From Nitrincola alkalisediminis (GTDB taxonomy: Bacteria; Pseudomonadota; Gammaproteobacteria; Pseudomonadales; Balneatricaceae), in NCBI RefSeq assembly GCF_009821115.1, contig NZ_VYTY01000008.1, positions 157,925 through 221,924 on the forward strand: DNA of 64,000 nt, given 5' to 3'. Positions 1-9,368 of this stretch are shown here, piece by piece; within the stretch, counting starts at the first letter, position 1; each line of letters begins with the position of its first letter. The position numbers were made by a program, and so were the translations under genes. The notes under the pieces were generated by a model that worked only from the letters and a program-made list of their open reading frames with translations, was not told the DNA's origin and did not search any database.

Positions 1-2
1 AC

Positions 3-1493
3 AGTGCGTTTGCAACGGCGCTCAGCTGGGAGTCCATCACCGTTATACTGGGTGGAGTTTTACTCGGTTACATTGTCGGGGTTATCCCAGGCTTGAATCG
101 TGCGGTCGCAATCGCCATTGCGATTCCCTTAACCTTTTACATGTCACCTTATGCCGCCATTTCATTTTTAATTGGTTTATCCAAAGGCACTGCAGCTGGT
201 AGCGCCGTATCCGCCATTCTTCTTAACACCCCAGGTGAAAGCTCTTCTGCAGCAACCTGCTTGGATGGCTACCCGATGGCACGAGATGGACGCCCCCGAA
301 CAGCATTAAAAATTGGTCTCTTAGCATCGGTCATCGGTGACCTACTGGCGACTTTGTTGTTGATTGCAGTTGCGATTCCCTTTGCGTCCGTTGCGCTAAA
401 ATTTGGCCCCTATGAACTGGCGGCCATTCTCATTTTCGCCCTAGTCTTTATTGCAGGTATGGCGGGCGGCTCTTTCTTAAAGGGCATGGCGGCAGGTGGA
501 TTGGGGATCGTGCTCGGAACCGTGGGAATGGATCCTGAAACTGGAGCCATGCGCCTAACCTTCGGTTATATGGAGTTGATGGAAGGTGTCCCTATTTTAC
601 CACTGGTCATTGGCACACTGGCCTTATCCGAGATGTTTGTTCAACTGGATGAATATCGACGCAATAAAGGCCAATCGGCCATCAATCTTACCGAGAATCA
701 AAATGACGACTTAAAATGGTCGGAATTTAAAACCACCCTGCCCACCATTTTTAAAGGTACAGCAATCGGAGCGTTTGTTGGTGCACTCCCAGGGCTCGGC
801 CCATCTGTGGGCTCGTTTATGTCGTATGGTGCCGCCAAGCGTTCCGCCAAAAATCCAGATACCTTTGGTAAAGGTGATCCTAGAGGCATCGCGGCCTCAG
901 AATCCGCTGACAATGCTGTTATTCCAGCAAGCTATATTCCGTTATTTGGCTTAGGCATTCCCGGCAGTGTATCTGCGGCGCTTCTCGTCGGCGCGTTCAT
1001 GATTCATGGCATTACCGTAGGGCCTTTAATGCTGCGTGAACAGCCCGAAATGCTCTTTTCCCTCTTCTCAGGAATGATTGTGGCGAGCTTATTGATGCTG
1101 GCAATTGGCTGGTATGGTCTGCGAATTTTTGCAAAAATCACCAATATCCCATCACATATAGTCATCCCTATCGTCATCTTTTTATGCCTTGCCGGTATTC
1201 AAGTACAAGGCTATGGCACCTTTGGCTTATTAGTGGTGTTTGGTTTTTCCATTCTTGGCTTCTTCTTGAAAAAGTTTGACTACTCGTTTGTGACGTTTTT
1301 AGTCGCATTTATCGTTACACCCATGTTGGAGTTAAATCTACGCCAATCCATTATTTTATCCGGTAGCGATGTTGGCATTTTGCTCGACAGACCCATTGCG
1401 GCCTTTTTTGTCGTGCTAACGATCATCTTACTGGTTCGATTTGCCTGGACAGGCATACAACAACGGAAGAAATCACTTCCGAATGCAGATTGA
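3..1493 (+). CDS. tctA: Tripartite tricarboxylate transporter permease, TctA family (5' partial)
   Basis: Large inner-membrane subunit of a tripartite tricarboxylate transporter, which works with a periplasmic TctC protein and a small TctB subunit to import carboxylates. The reading frame is already open at the left edge, so the gene starts outside the window; an in-frame TTG at 93 is internal. The translation shows the family signature GxxPGL followed by a hydrophobic segment, then ILLNTPGE..SAATCLDGYPMA, and the second glycine-proline block GALPGLGPSVG near the middle. About ten hydrophobic segments follow to the C-terminus. Roughly 497 residues are visible, close to the usual 500. A TctC gene follows after 46 bases. 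The usual TctB gene is not between them and may lie upstream. The substrate cannot be told from sequence. Confidence 0.93.
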   Translation, partial: SAFATALSWESITVILGGVLLGYIVGVIPGLNRAVAIAIAIPLTFYMSPYAAISFLIGLSKGTAAGSAVSAILLNTPGESSSAATCLDGYPMARDGRPRTALKIGLLASVIGDLLATLLLIAVAIPFASVALKFGPYELAAILIFALVFIAGMAGGSFLKGMAAGGLGIVLGTVGMDPETGAMRLTFGYMELMEGVPILPLVIGTLALSEMFVQLDEYRRNKGQSAINLTENQNDDLKWSEFKTTLPTIFKGTAIGAFVGALPGLGPSVGSFMSYGAAKRSAKNPDTFGKGDPRGIAASESADNAVIPASYIPLFGLGIPGSVSAALLVGAFMIHGITVGPLMLREQPEMLFSLFSGMIVASLLMLAIGWYGLRIFAKITNIPSHIVIPIVIFLCLAGIQVQGYGTFGLLVVFGFSILGFFLKKFDYSFVTFLVAFIVTPMLELNLRQSIILSGSDVGILLDRPIAAFFVVLTIILLVRFAWTGIQQRKKSLPNAD

Positions 1494-1539
1494 GCCTTAG
1501 ACTCAATTCAGCAAAATACTATAAACTGAGGGGAACACA

Positions 1540-2496
1540 ATGAAATTACAGAGCCTTCTGAAAACCGCATTGATTACGGGCGCACTTGCTGTAAGCAGTT
1601 CAGTCTTGGCAGATAACTTTCCATCTAAGCCCTTAAGCATGGTGATTGGCTGGGGTGCAGGTGGGAGTACTGACATTCAGGGACGCGTGCTGGCAAATGT
1701 GATGAGTGAACACTTAGGACAGCCAGTCAACGTCATTAATCGTCCAGGTGCAGGCGGTGCCGTTGCGCTGCAACAATTGGTTAATAGCCGCGATCAAGGC
1801 CATACCTTTGTATTTGGCACCTCAATGTCAGTGACCTTCGGCCCATTGGCAACACCGACCAACTTTGATGTCGATAGCTTTACCTATGTTGCAGGCGTCA
1901 CGTTAGGACAATCTGCAATCGTCACTGGTGCAGACAAGCCGTATAGTAACTGGGCGGAGTTTCTTGAGTACGCAAAAGCCAACCCAGGCACAAGCTATGC
2001 TTCGCAACTCCCCTTTGATCGTCTCTTAATCGATTATATTGCGAAAAAAGAAGGATTGGATTTACGCATCGTTCCGACCTCCGGTGGTGCAGGCATGGCG
2101 CCTTTGATTCTCTCTGGCGATGTTGACTTTGCGTACAGCGGCGGCACCCATTCGGGTTATGCTAAAACAGGTGAAATGCCTGTTCTGGCGAGCTTAGCGG
2201 ATGATCGTTTAGTCGCTTTCCCTGATGCACCAACACTGCGTGAGCTTGGATACGAGATAGATCCAGGTGAAATACGTGTGGTGATGGTTCCGAAGAATAC
2301 TCCTGAGAATCAAGTAGAGCGTTTGGCCGAAGTTCTTAAGCTTGCAACTCAAGATCCACGCTTTATCGAAATCACTGAAGAGCGTATTTTGATGCCCGTC
2401 GTGTATATGGATGGTGATGAAGTCCATGAGAACCTGAGCAATCAGGTTGAAGGATTTAAAGCCATTATCGAAGAGCTTGGTGGTCTAAGCTCTTAA
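1540..2496 (+). CDS. tctC: Tripartite tricarboxylate transporter substrate-binding protein, TctC/Bug family
   Basis: Periplasmic solute-binding protein that delivers a carboxylate to the TctA permease encoded just upstream. An N-terminal signal peptide of about 24 residues ends at SSVLA, and the mature protein opens with FPSKPLSMVIGWGAGGSTD, the typical Bug-family start with its glycine-rich carboxylate-binding loop. Further family marks are VINRPGAGGAVA and the region around SGDVDFAYSG. The length of 318 residues is normal. The start is supported by the Shine-Dalgarno sequence GAGGGG seven bases upstream. The order permease then binding protein is the reverse of the classical tctCBA order. 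The bound ligand is unknown. Confidence 0.92.
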   Translation: MKLQSLLKTALITGALAVSSSVLADNFPSKPLSMVIGWGAGGSTDIQGRVLANVMSEHLGQPVNVINRPGAGGAVALQQLVNSRDQGHTFVFGTSMSVTFGPLATPTNFDVDSFTYVAGVTLGQSAIVTGADKPYSNWAEFLEYAKANPGTSYASQLPFDRLLIDYIAKKEGLDLRIVPTSGGAGMAPLILSGDVDFAYSGGTHSGYAKTGEMPVLASLADDRLVAFPDAPTLRELGYEIDPGEIRVVMVPKNTPENQVERLAEVLKLATQDPRFIEITEERILMPVVYMDGDEVHENLSNQVEGFKAIIEELGGLSS

Positions 2497-2515
2497 TACA
2501 GCGCCATAGAATGCA

Positions 2516-2553
2516 CACCTCACCCAAGCCATCTAATTCTCTTGGGTGAGGTG
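2516..2553 (+). terminator. Hairpin closing the tct operon
   Basis: A perfect 13-bp inverted repeat (CACCTCACCCAAG at 2516-2528 with its complement at 2541-2553, loop of 12) lies 19 bases after the tctC stop. There is no following T-run, so this is a terminator-like or mRNA-stabilising hairpin rather than a textbook intrinsic terminator. Confidence 0.55.
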
Positions 2554-2720
2554 ATGCGTCCTACTGATCACCGCCGCCTGTCTTTTTTAAAACCCATGCG
2601 TTCCGTTTAGCAACAGGGTCTCATCGTCTACTGTTTTTACGACGCCTCATCGAGTTTGCTCCCAAAGCACCAATTCCGTAAAGTACTCCTCTTCAGCTCG
2701 CAAAGTAGGTAGGCTACTTG

Positions 2721-4328
2721 ATGTATCGACAACGACTCGTTATTTCCTTGAGTATTTTTTTCGTTTTGATTTTGCTTCAAGCACTGGGCACGTTTTGGGC
2801 CTTCCAACAGAATAGCTTTCATTACGAACGCAGCCGATCCGCGCAATTGATGCTCACCGAGATTGTTCATTTTCGTGCCGATGCAAAACGGCTTAAAGTT
2901 TGGTTAGCCGATTTCATCATTACGGAAAAGCGCGACACGCAATTACGTGATGAGCTATTTGATCGGATGAGTACTCAACTACAGAATGTCGACAACCTCA
3001 ACACATCACTCTTTGCTCGCTCTCAATACAATTCTGATCCCGCATTTGCCCAGCAAGTCAGTCAGCAGATCGACTTTTTATGGACCAATATGAATGCACT
3101 CAAGCATGCCTTACAAACACGTGAAATCATTCAACTGGAAACAGATGCTCAGCGTTGGCAAACACTCATCTCCCTCTTTGATAAATTCCAAGGGTCCGAT
3201 ATCGCAAGCCTAGTGCATGACTTAATTGACTTACACAAAGCCAAAACGCAGCAGGCCGAACTCGATGCGGCAAAAATGACACGCCTTCTTTATGGCTTAC
3301 TGGCGAGCTTAACCCTAATCAGCTTGGTGTTGTTTATTGGCTTAAGTCTTTTCTTAACTCGGCATTTTACCCGCCCGCTCTCTCACCTTCTGAAGGGTGT
3401 TCAACGCTTGAGTAGCGGTGATTTCTCAAACACAATTCCCGAAACAGGTGCCAAAGAGTTTGCGGAGCTTGCCCAAGGTTTTAACTTAATGGCCAACAAT
3501 TTGAAAAATGCTCGTGATCAGCAGCAACGCCTGCAAGATGCGACTGAAGAAAAAGTACAAGAACGCACCGCACGACTCCAACATGTCGTCAATCAACTGC
3601 ATGATGCAGAAATACGCCAAAAGAACTTTATCGCTGAGGTAAGCCACGAACTCAGAACACCGACGACCATTATGATGGGTGAAGCAGAACTCGCACTCAG
3701 AATGCACCCCTTAACTGAGTCACAACAACACGCCACGTTCAGTCGAATTGTGGAGTGCTGTCAATCACTGTCAACCCGTATCGACGACCTCATCATGTTA
3801 AGCAAAGGCCAACATGCGCTGGTGTCCGTGCAACTCTCCCCTTCATCTATTTTGGACACCTATGAGCACCTAAAACGCCAAGGCTTACTGCTCGCCAGCC
3901 ATCATCAAGTGATACTTGATGTTCAAGCACCTGTGGGACTCAATCCACAAATCGATTCTAAGCTACATTTATTCGTTGACCATGCGAAACTTGATTTGGT
4001 GTTTAAAGTCCTAATAGAAAACGCCCTTCACTATCAAGGCGGAACTCTGTATTTAGGAGTCGCTTGTGAGGTTCAAGAAAATAGAGTGTTATTCTCCGTC
4101 ATGGATCGTGGCATAGGGATTGAGGAAGATGAGAGGCACGCAGTATTTAATCGACATTATCGGGGCAAAAAAGCACAAGCTCTTCGACCGGATGGCCTAG
4201 GCCTAGGCCTCTCTTTGGCCAAAAATATTTTAGATGCCCACGATGGATGCTTGGTCTTTACGGCCAATGAGCCTCAAGGCACCCGCGCCGACATTTATCT
4301 CCCACTGTTTGACTTAGAGAGCGAATAA
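2721..4328 (+). CDS. Membrane sensor histidine kinase with HAMP domain
   Basis: Sensor kinase of a two-component system. A first membrane segment (about residues 8-28) and a second (about 190-215) enclose a helical periplasmic sensor region. HAMP (about 215-270) and a coiled linker follow. The HisKA box contains EVSHELRTP with the phospho-acceptor at His309. The ATPase domain carries the N-box ENALHYQ, DRGIGI and GLGLGLSLAKN. The ATG at 2721 is preferred over a TTG immediately before it. The response regulator starts 3 bases after the stop, so the two are co-transcribed. Its position after tctAC suggests it could sense the transported carboxylate, as TctE does in Salmonella. That link is inference, since the gene order differs and the sensor domain is not recognisable. 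Confidence 0.9.
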   Translation: MYRQRLVISLSIFFVLILLQALGTFWAFQQNSFHYERSRSAQLMLTEIVHFRADAKRLKVWLADFIITEKRDTQLRDELFDRMSTQLQNVDNLNTSLFARSQYNSDPAFAQQVSQQIDFLWTNMNALKHALQTREIIQLETDAQRWQTLISLFDKFQGSDIASLVHDLIDLHKAKTQQAELDAAKMTRLLYGLLASLTLISLVLFIGLSLFLTRHFTRPLSHLLKGVQRLSSGDFSNTIPETGAKEFAELAQGFNLMANNLKNARDQQQRLQDATEEKVQERTARLQHVVNQLHDAEIRQKNFIAEVSHELRTPTTIMMGEAELALRMHPLTESQQHATFSRIVECCQSLSTRIDDLIMLSKGQHALVSVQLSPSSILDTYEHLKRQGLLLASHHQVILDVQAPVGLNPQIDSKLHLFVDHAKLDLVFKVLIENALHYQGGTLYLGVACEVQENRVLFSVMDRGIGIEEDERHAVFNRHYRGKKAQALRPDGLGLGLSLAKNILDAHDGCLVFTANEPQGTRADIYLPLFDLESE

Positions 4329-4331
4329 AAC

Positions 4332-5015
4332 GTGAAAATACTGATCGTTGAAGATGATCAAAAATTGGCTGATTTTTTAAACAGAGCCCTGCAAGCTGAA
4401 GGCTACGCAACTGATATTGTCAGCCGAGTCAGCGACACTCTCAGCTACGTACGCACCCATCAGCCCGACCTGATTTTACTTGATCGCTTACTTGAAGATG
4501 GAGATGGACTTCAAGTGTGCCGAGACATACGTCATCTTAAACTTCCCTGTAAGATATTGATGTTGTCAGCCTTATCGGAGGTTGAAGATCGCGTGTCAGG
4601 ACTTCGAGGTGGTGCAGATGACTATCTCGGCAAGCCCTTTCATTTTGAAGAGCTCTTGGCCCGCATCGAAGCCCTATCACAACGGGATCATTTTTCGAAA
4701 GCTGAAAACCGATTGAGTTATGCAGACCTGAGCTTAAATCTTGACCACTTAGAACTCACACGTGCAGGACAACTCATTGAATTAACCGCAAAAGAATTAC
4801 GCATAATGGAAATGCTCCTGCGAAATCCTGGACGTGTATTAAGTCGAGAGCGAATTTTGAGTCATGTTTGGGGTGTACTTGAAGACCCCATGACAAATAT
4901 AGTCGATGTTTACATGGCAAGGCTGCGCCGAAAGATAGACGCCGATTTTGAGCTGAAGCTCATTAGAACACGAAGAGGACTCGGCTATTTACTCAGTGAT
5001 CGAACTGCAGCCTAA
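4332..5015 (+). CDS. OmpR/PhoB-family response regulator
   Basis: DNA-binding partner of the preceding kinase. The receiver domain (1-115) has the acidic pair at positions 8-9, the phospho-acceptor Asp51 in LLDRLLEDGDG and the conserved lysine in DYLGKPF. The C-terminal winged helix (about 130-225) shows the family pattern LTAKELRIMEMLLRNPGRVLSR, then DVYMARLRRKI and RTRRGLGYLL. The start codon is GTG at 4332, three bases after the kinase stop, with GAGAG as a ribosome-binding site inside the end of the kinase gene. The length of 227 residues is typical. A plausible target is the upstream tct operon, in the manner of TctD, but no binding site was identified. Confidence 0.92.
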   Translation: MKILIVEDDQKLADFLNRALQAEGYATDIVSRVSDTLSYVRTHQPDLILLDRLLEDGDGLQVCRDIRHLKLPCKILMLSALSEVEDRVSGLRGGADDYLGKPFHFEELLARIEALSQRDHFSKAENRLSYADLSLNLDHLELTRAGQLIELTAKELRIMEMLLRNPGRVLSRERILSHVWGVLEDPMTNIVDVYMARLRRKIDADFELKLIRTRRGLGYLLSDRTAA

Positions 5016-5058
5016 CGATCCTAGTTAAGGATCGAGGAAACGTTAGGCTGTTTGTTTT
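5008..5058 (+). terminator. Intrinsic terminator after the two-component pair
   Basis: CAGCCTAACG at 5008-5017 pairs with CGTTAGGCTG at 5041-5050, with an inner ATCC/GGAT pair, followed by TTTGTTTT. The stem overlaps the stop codon of the response regulator. It separates that gene from the convergent gene on the other strand. Confidence 0.8.
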
Positions 5059-5081
5059 AAATCGTGTTAGCTAGTACCAGA

Positions 5082-5633
5082 TTACTGGCTATAGGGTAAC
5101 GAAGAGTGGTGCAAAACAATACGCACGTCACCCTGCTCATCTTTTTTAAAGCCCCAGGTTTTATCAACGGTGGTGGTTTCACCGGCGGAATTTGTCATAT
5201 GTACATGCCCCATGGTCAATGCAAGATCGCCATTAATGTACACAGCAGCATTTTCAAAGCTGTATTTTTCCCAACCTTTCAAGGCAAAGCCACTGTCATC
5301 AAAATCAGGGTTATCACCTACAAAGTAGGATAAGGCTCCGTCATGGGTAATTCTAAAGGTTGTTTCACCACTGGCAAGGGTCGGCTTAAACAGCACGGGA
5401 CCCTGCTGATAGCCGTATGCCTGATTCAGTACAGCCTCAGCAGTTGCTTTGGCTTTTTCTAACCCTCCTTCAGTGTAGTCTTGGCTAATTTGAATGAGAG
5501 CCGCTCCCCAAGCATCCTGCGCTTGTCGTACCTCTTCCTCAGTAATGTTGGTGTTATGGACGGGTGCCGCTAACGCAAAACCAGATACCAATGCTGTGGT
5601 GAATCCGATCAAAAGAATATTTTTGCGCATCAT
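5082..5633 (-). CDS. Secreted NTF2-like small protein (often mis-annotated as phosphoribosyl-AMP cyclohydrolase)
   Basis: A 183-residue exported protein of unknown function. A signal peptide of about 22 residues ends at ALA. The mature part starts with a helical stretch containing QDAWGAALIQIS, followed by a beta-rich region with GPVLFKPTLASGETTFR, GALSYFVG, DSGFALKGWEKY and the C-terminal LHHSSLPYS. This layout of helix plus curved sheet resembles the NTF2/SnoaL fold. From memory, similar marine proteins carry the name phosphoribosyl-AMP cyclohydrolase in databases, but none of the HisI metal motifs is visible, so I do not adopt it. The start at the first of two adjacent ATGs is supported by AGGAG seven bases upstream. 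Confidence 0.7.
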   Translation of the reverse strand: MMRKNILLIGFTTALVSGFALAAPVHNTNITEEEVRQAQDAWGAALIQISQDYTEGGLEKAKATAEAVLNQAYGYQQGPVLFKPTLASGETTFRITHDGALSYFVGDNPDFDDSGFALKGWEKYSFENAAVYINGDLALTMGHVHMTNSAGETTTVDKTWGFKKDEQGDVRIVLHHSSLPYSQ

Positions 5634-5869
5634 GATGCAACTCCTTGAGCTATGAAAAGTATTGTTGTTAACCTGTGACTTTATATTAGTGACTGTTCAT
5701 CAAAACAACACTGCAAAGAAGATTAAAAAAAGATGAATATTCGATTAAATAAATGGCTTTCACTGATGTAGATTATGGTTTTGAAACTAAAAAATCAGTA
5801 TGTTTTGACTGTTTACTTTATACTCAGTCAAAAAATGTCTGCCTTTATGAGCGGAATAAGGAGTCATTC

Positions 5870-6955
5870 ATGTATCCGTTGCAAGAGTTGTTCTCAGCTG
5901 GCAGCCACACACGTTACTTTCAACACACGCGCTCGTATTATATTTTCAGACGAGTACGAATTATTGCGCTTCTATTAGCTATTTTGCAAAGCGCATGGAT
6001 ACTTGTGGATCAATGGTTATTGCCAGCAAATGTTCAGTGGCCGATTGCAATTGCCCGTATGATCAGCAGTCTATTCTTTTTAGGAATTTTTTTCTGGCAA
6101 ACTCGTCCTTATAGTCGTCGCCTAGCCCTCTTACGACTCTTGCTGCTGTTTACAGGACTCACTGCTTTTCATGCCTTTAGCTCTGCTCTGCTCCTCATTC
6201 ATGGATACGATCAAAGTGTTGCGGGTTATCAATTTTTTCCATTTATGATTATCAGCATGATGGCGATCTTTCCGTTGGTCATTATTGAAGTCCTTGGATT
6301 AACCCTGCTACTCACTAGCGCCGAACTGGTGACTCAATTAACACGCGGCGTTTTGGGTGATGTTAACTCGATCAATAATGTCTGGTTATTACTGGTATTA
6401 GCGATAGTCGCGGCGTGGGCTACTGTTAATCAACTCAATATGCTGCTTGTCTTACATCGCCAGGCAACGCGTGATGCACTGACGGGTTTAGCGAACCGTC
6501 GCCTGATACTTGAACAACTCGATAGTGATATGGAAACATGCCGCGAAAACTCGCTTCCTCTCGCCGTGTTATTATTTGACTTGGACAAGTTCAAAGGTTT
6601 TAACGACACCTATGGTCATGCTGCAGGTGATATTGTCTTGAAGCAATTTGCTAGCATCCTTCGAAAACATACGCGAAAAAAACTGGATCTTGCAGGCCGT
6701 TTTGGTGGAGAAGAGTTTCTTATGATTCTCCCGGGTATGGATAAAGAAGCGGCCATTCAGGTTGCTACAGCCATTGGCGAAAGCTGCCGCCAAACCAGTG
6801 TTGCTGTCCCCAGCGGAGAAAAGGTAGGATTCACAACCAGCATTGGGATTGCGGTATTAAAACCACACGAAAATCAATCTGACTTAATTCGTCGAGCCGA
6901 TGAGGCTCTTTATTCGGCAAAAGATGCGGGGCGTGATCGCTATGAGGTTGCGTAG
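5870..6955 (+). CDS. Membrane diguanylate cyclase (GGDEF)
   Basis: Makes cyclic-di-GMP from two GTP. The N-terminal 200 residues hold about six hydrophobic segments forming a membrane sensor. The GGDEF domain follows (about 200-361) with DKFKGFNDTYGHAAGD and the active-site loop GGEEF at residue 279. The allosteric inhibition site RxxD, expected five residues before this loop, reads KKLD, so product feedback may be weakened. There is no EAL domain. The ATG at 5870 is chosen because AAGGAG lies seven bases upstream; an upstream ATG at 5753 in the same frame has no such site and adds an unrelated-looking 39 residues. It lies divergent from the NTF2-like gene. Confidence 0.9.
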   Translation: MYPLQELFSAGSHTRYFQHTRSYYIFRRVRIIALLLAILQSAWILVDQWLLPANVQWPIAIARMISSLFFLGIFFWQTRPYSRRLALLRLLLLFTGLTAFHAFSSALLLIHGYDQSVAGYQFFPFMIISMMAIFPLVIIEVLGLTLLLTSAELVTQLTRGVLGDVNSINNVWLLLVLAIVAAWATVNQLNMLLVLHRQATRDALTGLANRRLILEQLDSDMETCRENSLPLAVLLFDLDKFKGFNDTYGHAAGDIVLKQFASILRKHTRKKLDLAGRFGGEEFLMILPGMDKEAAIQVATAIGESCRQTSVAVPSGEKVGFTTSIGIAVLKPHENQSDLIRRADEALYSAKDAGRDRYEVA

Positions 6956-6963
6956 AATAGAGC

Positions 6964-9213
6964 TCAGAAGCACAAGGTCGGTAAGACGTTACAGACCCAA
7001 CCTGGCAGTTCGCATGCAGGCATAGGTCGAGCAATGCCATAGCCTTGACCCGATAGACACCCTAACGCCAATAACTGACGACAATGAGCGGAGGTTTCAA
7101 CTCCTTCGGCGATCACGTGCAGATTGAACGCCTTCGCTAACCCCAACACACCCTGAATAATCGAAAGATCATCAGCATCACCAATAATATCACGAACAAA
7201 ACCTTGATCAATTTTCAAGCAATCGATAGGTAAACGTTTCAAGTAGGTTAAAGAAGAGTAGCCTGTACCAAAATCATCCAGTGCAAGACTTACCCCCAAA
7301 TCCCGACATTGGGAAAGAATAGGTGTAACAGACGCAATGTCCTCCAGCGCGCTGGTTTCTAATATTTCTAATTGCACATGCTGTGGCGGTACATGTGGGT
7401 ATTTTTTTAAGGCCAACTTCAACTGATCAACAAAGCCTGGGAACTGTATTTGCTGTGCCGCTATATTAATGCTGAGTGGGCAATCAAACCCATTCAAGCT
7501 CCACACCTGCATTTGTTGCAAGGCTGTATTTAAAACCCACTCACCTATCTCAAGCTCTAATTGATGTCCCTGTGTGACTGGTAGAAAGGCATAAGGTGTC
7601 AGCAAGCCATCTTGAGGGTGCTGCCAACGAATCAAGGCTTCGGCACCCTCGAATGCTAATGTCTGCATATTGATTTTTGGCTGGTAATACAGAACGAACT
7701 GACCTGACTTCAAGCCCTTGCTAATCGCTTTAAGTGTCTCTTGTTTCTGGCGAATGGCCGCTTCAAGCTGAATATCAAACAATTGGTAACGATCCTTCCC
7801 GGCTTGCTTAGCAAGATACATCGCCTGATCCGCATGACGCAGTAACTGATCAGGTGCCACATCGTCGAGTGGATAAAAAGTAACGCCAATACTGGCAGAT
7901 ACGCTCAGTTGATGCTCATTCACTCGAACAGTTTCGGAGGCAGCTGCAAGCAAACGCCTGAGTACTGGCTCACAATCCTGGATTTCGCTCATGCCACCTA
8001 ATACCGCGACAAATTCATCACCACCAATTCTTGCTAACGTATCGTCTTCCCGCAGCATCTCCTTCATTTTCTCGGCCAAATACTGCAGCATCCGATCGCC
8101 TACAGAGTGTCCGTACTGATCGTTAATTAGCGTAAATCCATCTAGATCGAGATATGCAACCGCAAGAATCTGGTGTGTGCGTCGAGAACTTGTCATCATT
8201 TGCGCCAAACGATCCGATAACAAAATACGGTTTGGCAAGCCTGTCAGTGGATCAAAATGTGCCAACCTTTCCAATTCTAATTGCGCATTTTTTAAGGGCA
8301 TTAAATCAACATCAACACAATACAGCTCTCTTTCACCCGTTACAGTGGTATGCATCACATGACTTGAAAACACGCGAAGAGGAGAGCCATCTTTGTGCAA
8401 TAAGGTTAACTCACCCGAGGGTATTTCCTGATCCTGATCAAGCCAGCGCGTGATTTCTTCAATAACCGCCTCTCTTGCTTCAACAGGAATAATGAGTTCC
8501 TCTAAACGACGCCCTACGGCTTCATCGTGTGAATAACCATAGAGTAACTCACTGGCTTTATTCCATAGAAACACTCGACGTTGATGATCATAGCCTTGCA
8601 CAGCAATCGTGGGTATTTTTTCAAAAATACAACGCAAACGTGCTTCACTGGATTTAATTATCTCTGCAGATCGCTTGTGCTCAAGGGCATGTGTAAACAT
8701 TTCCCCACATAACTTGAGAAGATACACTTCATCTTGCGACCAAGTCCGTTTTGTTACCACAGCATCTATGCCAATAAACCCAACAAATGAACGGTTGGAT
8801 ACCATCGGCACCGTCAGTAAGGATAGAATACCTTGACTCATTAAGATTTCTTTTTCGATCTGATAGGCATCCGGTAACGCAGGAACATCCGAATAATTAA
8901 CTTCTTGTTGTGCTCGCATCTGGCGAACAAAATGCAGATCCTCCCTCAGCTCTAGCCCTTGTAACTCCGACTTTTGCGCCGTAATACCGGGCATACACCA
9001 CTCATGAGTGTTATCGGCAAAGACCTCTTCTCGTATTTGAAATAAGTAACTGCGATCACTTTGAGTAAATTCTGCCAGCCAGCGTAAACAACACTCAATG
9101 TTTTCATCAAGATTAGTGTCAGAACTCATGACAATTTTCGATGAAATACGGCTGATCAGGCGCTCTAACTTGTAGCGCTGACTTAACAACCGATCATTGC
9201 TATCTGATTCCAT
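6964..9213 (-). CDS. GAF-PAS-GGDEF-EAL cyclic-di-GMP enzyme
   Basis: A 749-residue soluble protein with a GAF domain (about 20-180), a PAS domain (about 188-305), a GGDEF domain (about 318-480) and an EAL domain (about 500-745). The GGDEF loop is intact (GGDEF at residue 397) and the inhibition site REDD fits RxxD. The phosphodiesterase domain keeps EALIRW at residue 525, plus LEILETSAL, DDFGTGYSSL and KIDQGFV, so hydrolytic activity is likely. The protein could act in either direction, with the GAF and PAS domains setting the balance. No membrane segment is seen. The gene converges on the membrane diguanylate cyclase, leaving 8 bases between the two ends. Confidence 0.92.
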   Translation of the reverse strand: MESDSNDRLLSQRYKLERLISRISSKIVMSSDTNLDENIECCLRWLAEFTQSDRSYLFQIREEVFADNTHEWCMPGITAQKSELQGLELREDLHFVRQMRAQQEVNYSDVPALPDAYQIEKEILMSQGILSLLTVPMVSNRSFVGFIGIDAVVTKRTWSQDEVYLLKLCGEMFTHALEHKRSAEIIKSSEARLRCIFEKIPTIAVQGYDHQRRVFLWNKASELLYGYSHDEAVGRRLEELIIPVEAREAVIEEITRWLDQDQEIPSGELTLLHKDGSPLRVFSSHVMHTTVTGERELYCVDVDLMPLKNAQLELERLAHFDPLTGLPNRILLSDRLAQMMTSSRRTHQILAVAYLDLDGFTLINDQYGHSVGDRMLQYLAEKMKEMLREDDTLARIGGDEFVAVLGGMSEIQDCEPVLRRLLAAASETVRVNEHQLSVSASIGVTFYPLDDVAPDQLLRHADQAMYLAKQAGKDRYQLFDIQLEAAIRQKQETLKAISKGLKSGQFVLYYQPKINMQTLAFEGAEALIRWQHPQDGLLTPYAFLPVTQGHQLELEIGEWVLNTALQQMQVWSLNGFDCPLSINIAAQQIQFPGFVDQLKLALKKYPHVPPQHVQLEILETSALEDIASVTPILSQCRDLGVSLALDDFGTGYSSLTYLKRLPIDCLKIDQGFVRDIIGDADDLSIIQGVLGLAKAFNLHVIAEGVETSAHCRQLLALGCLSGQGYGIARPMPACELPGWVCNVLPTLCF

Positions 9214-9368
9214 TTGCTTGCATTCTCATCATGCTGTTTAAGAAATCAGTATAGGACAGGCTGCTCAAAATCAACATTTAACCTGTGCAAAGCGGCATTC
9301 AACTATTGTTTAGCTATTCTCAGATGCGTATTATCCGGCGTTTTAGTGAACCTTAACGATTGGTAACA

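Noticed and set aside
5082..5633. Phosphoribosyl-AMP cyclohydrolase (HisI) annotation for the secreted protein
   Set aside because: It has a signal peptide and none of the HisI metal-binding cysteine and histidine motifs.
5753..5869. A 39-residue N-terminal extension of the membrane diguanylate cyclase
   Set aside because: No ribosome site, unlike-protein composition, and a strong AAGGAG before the internal ATG at 5870.
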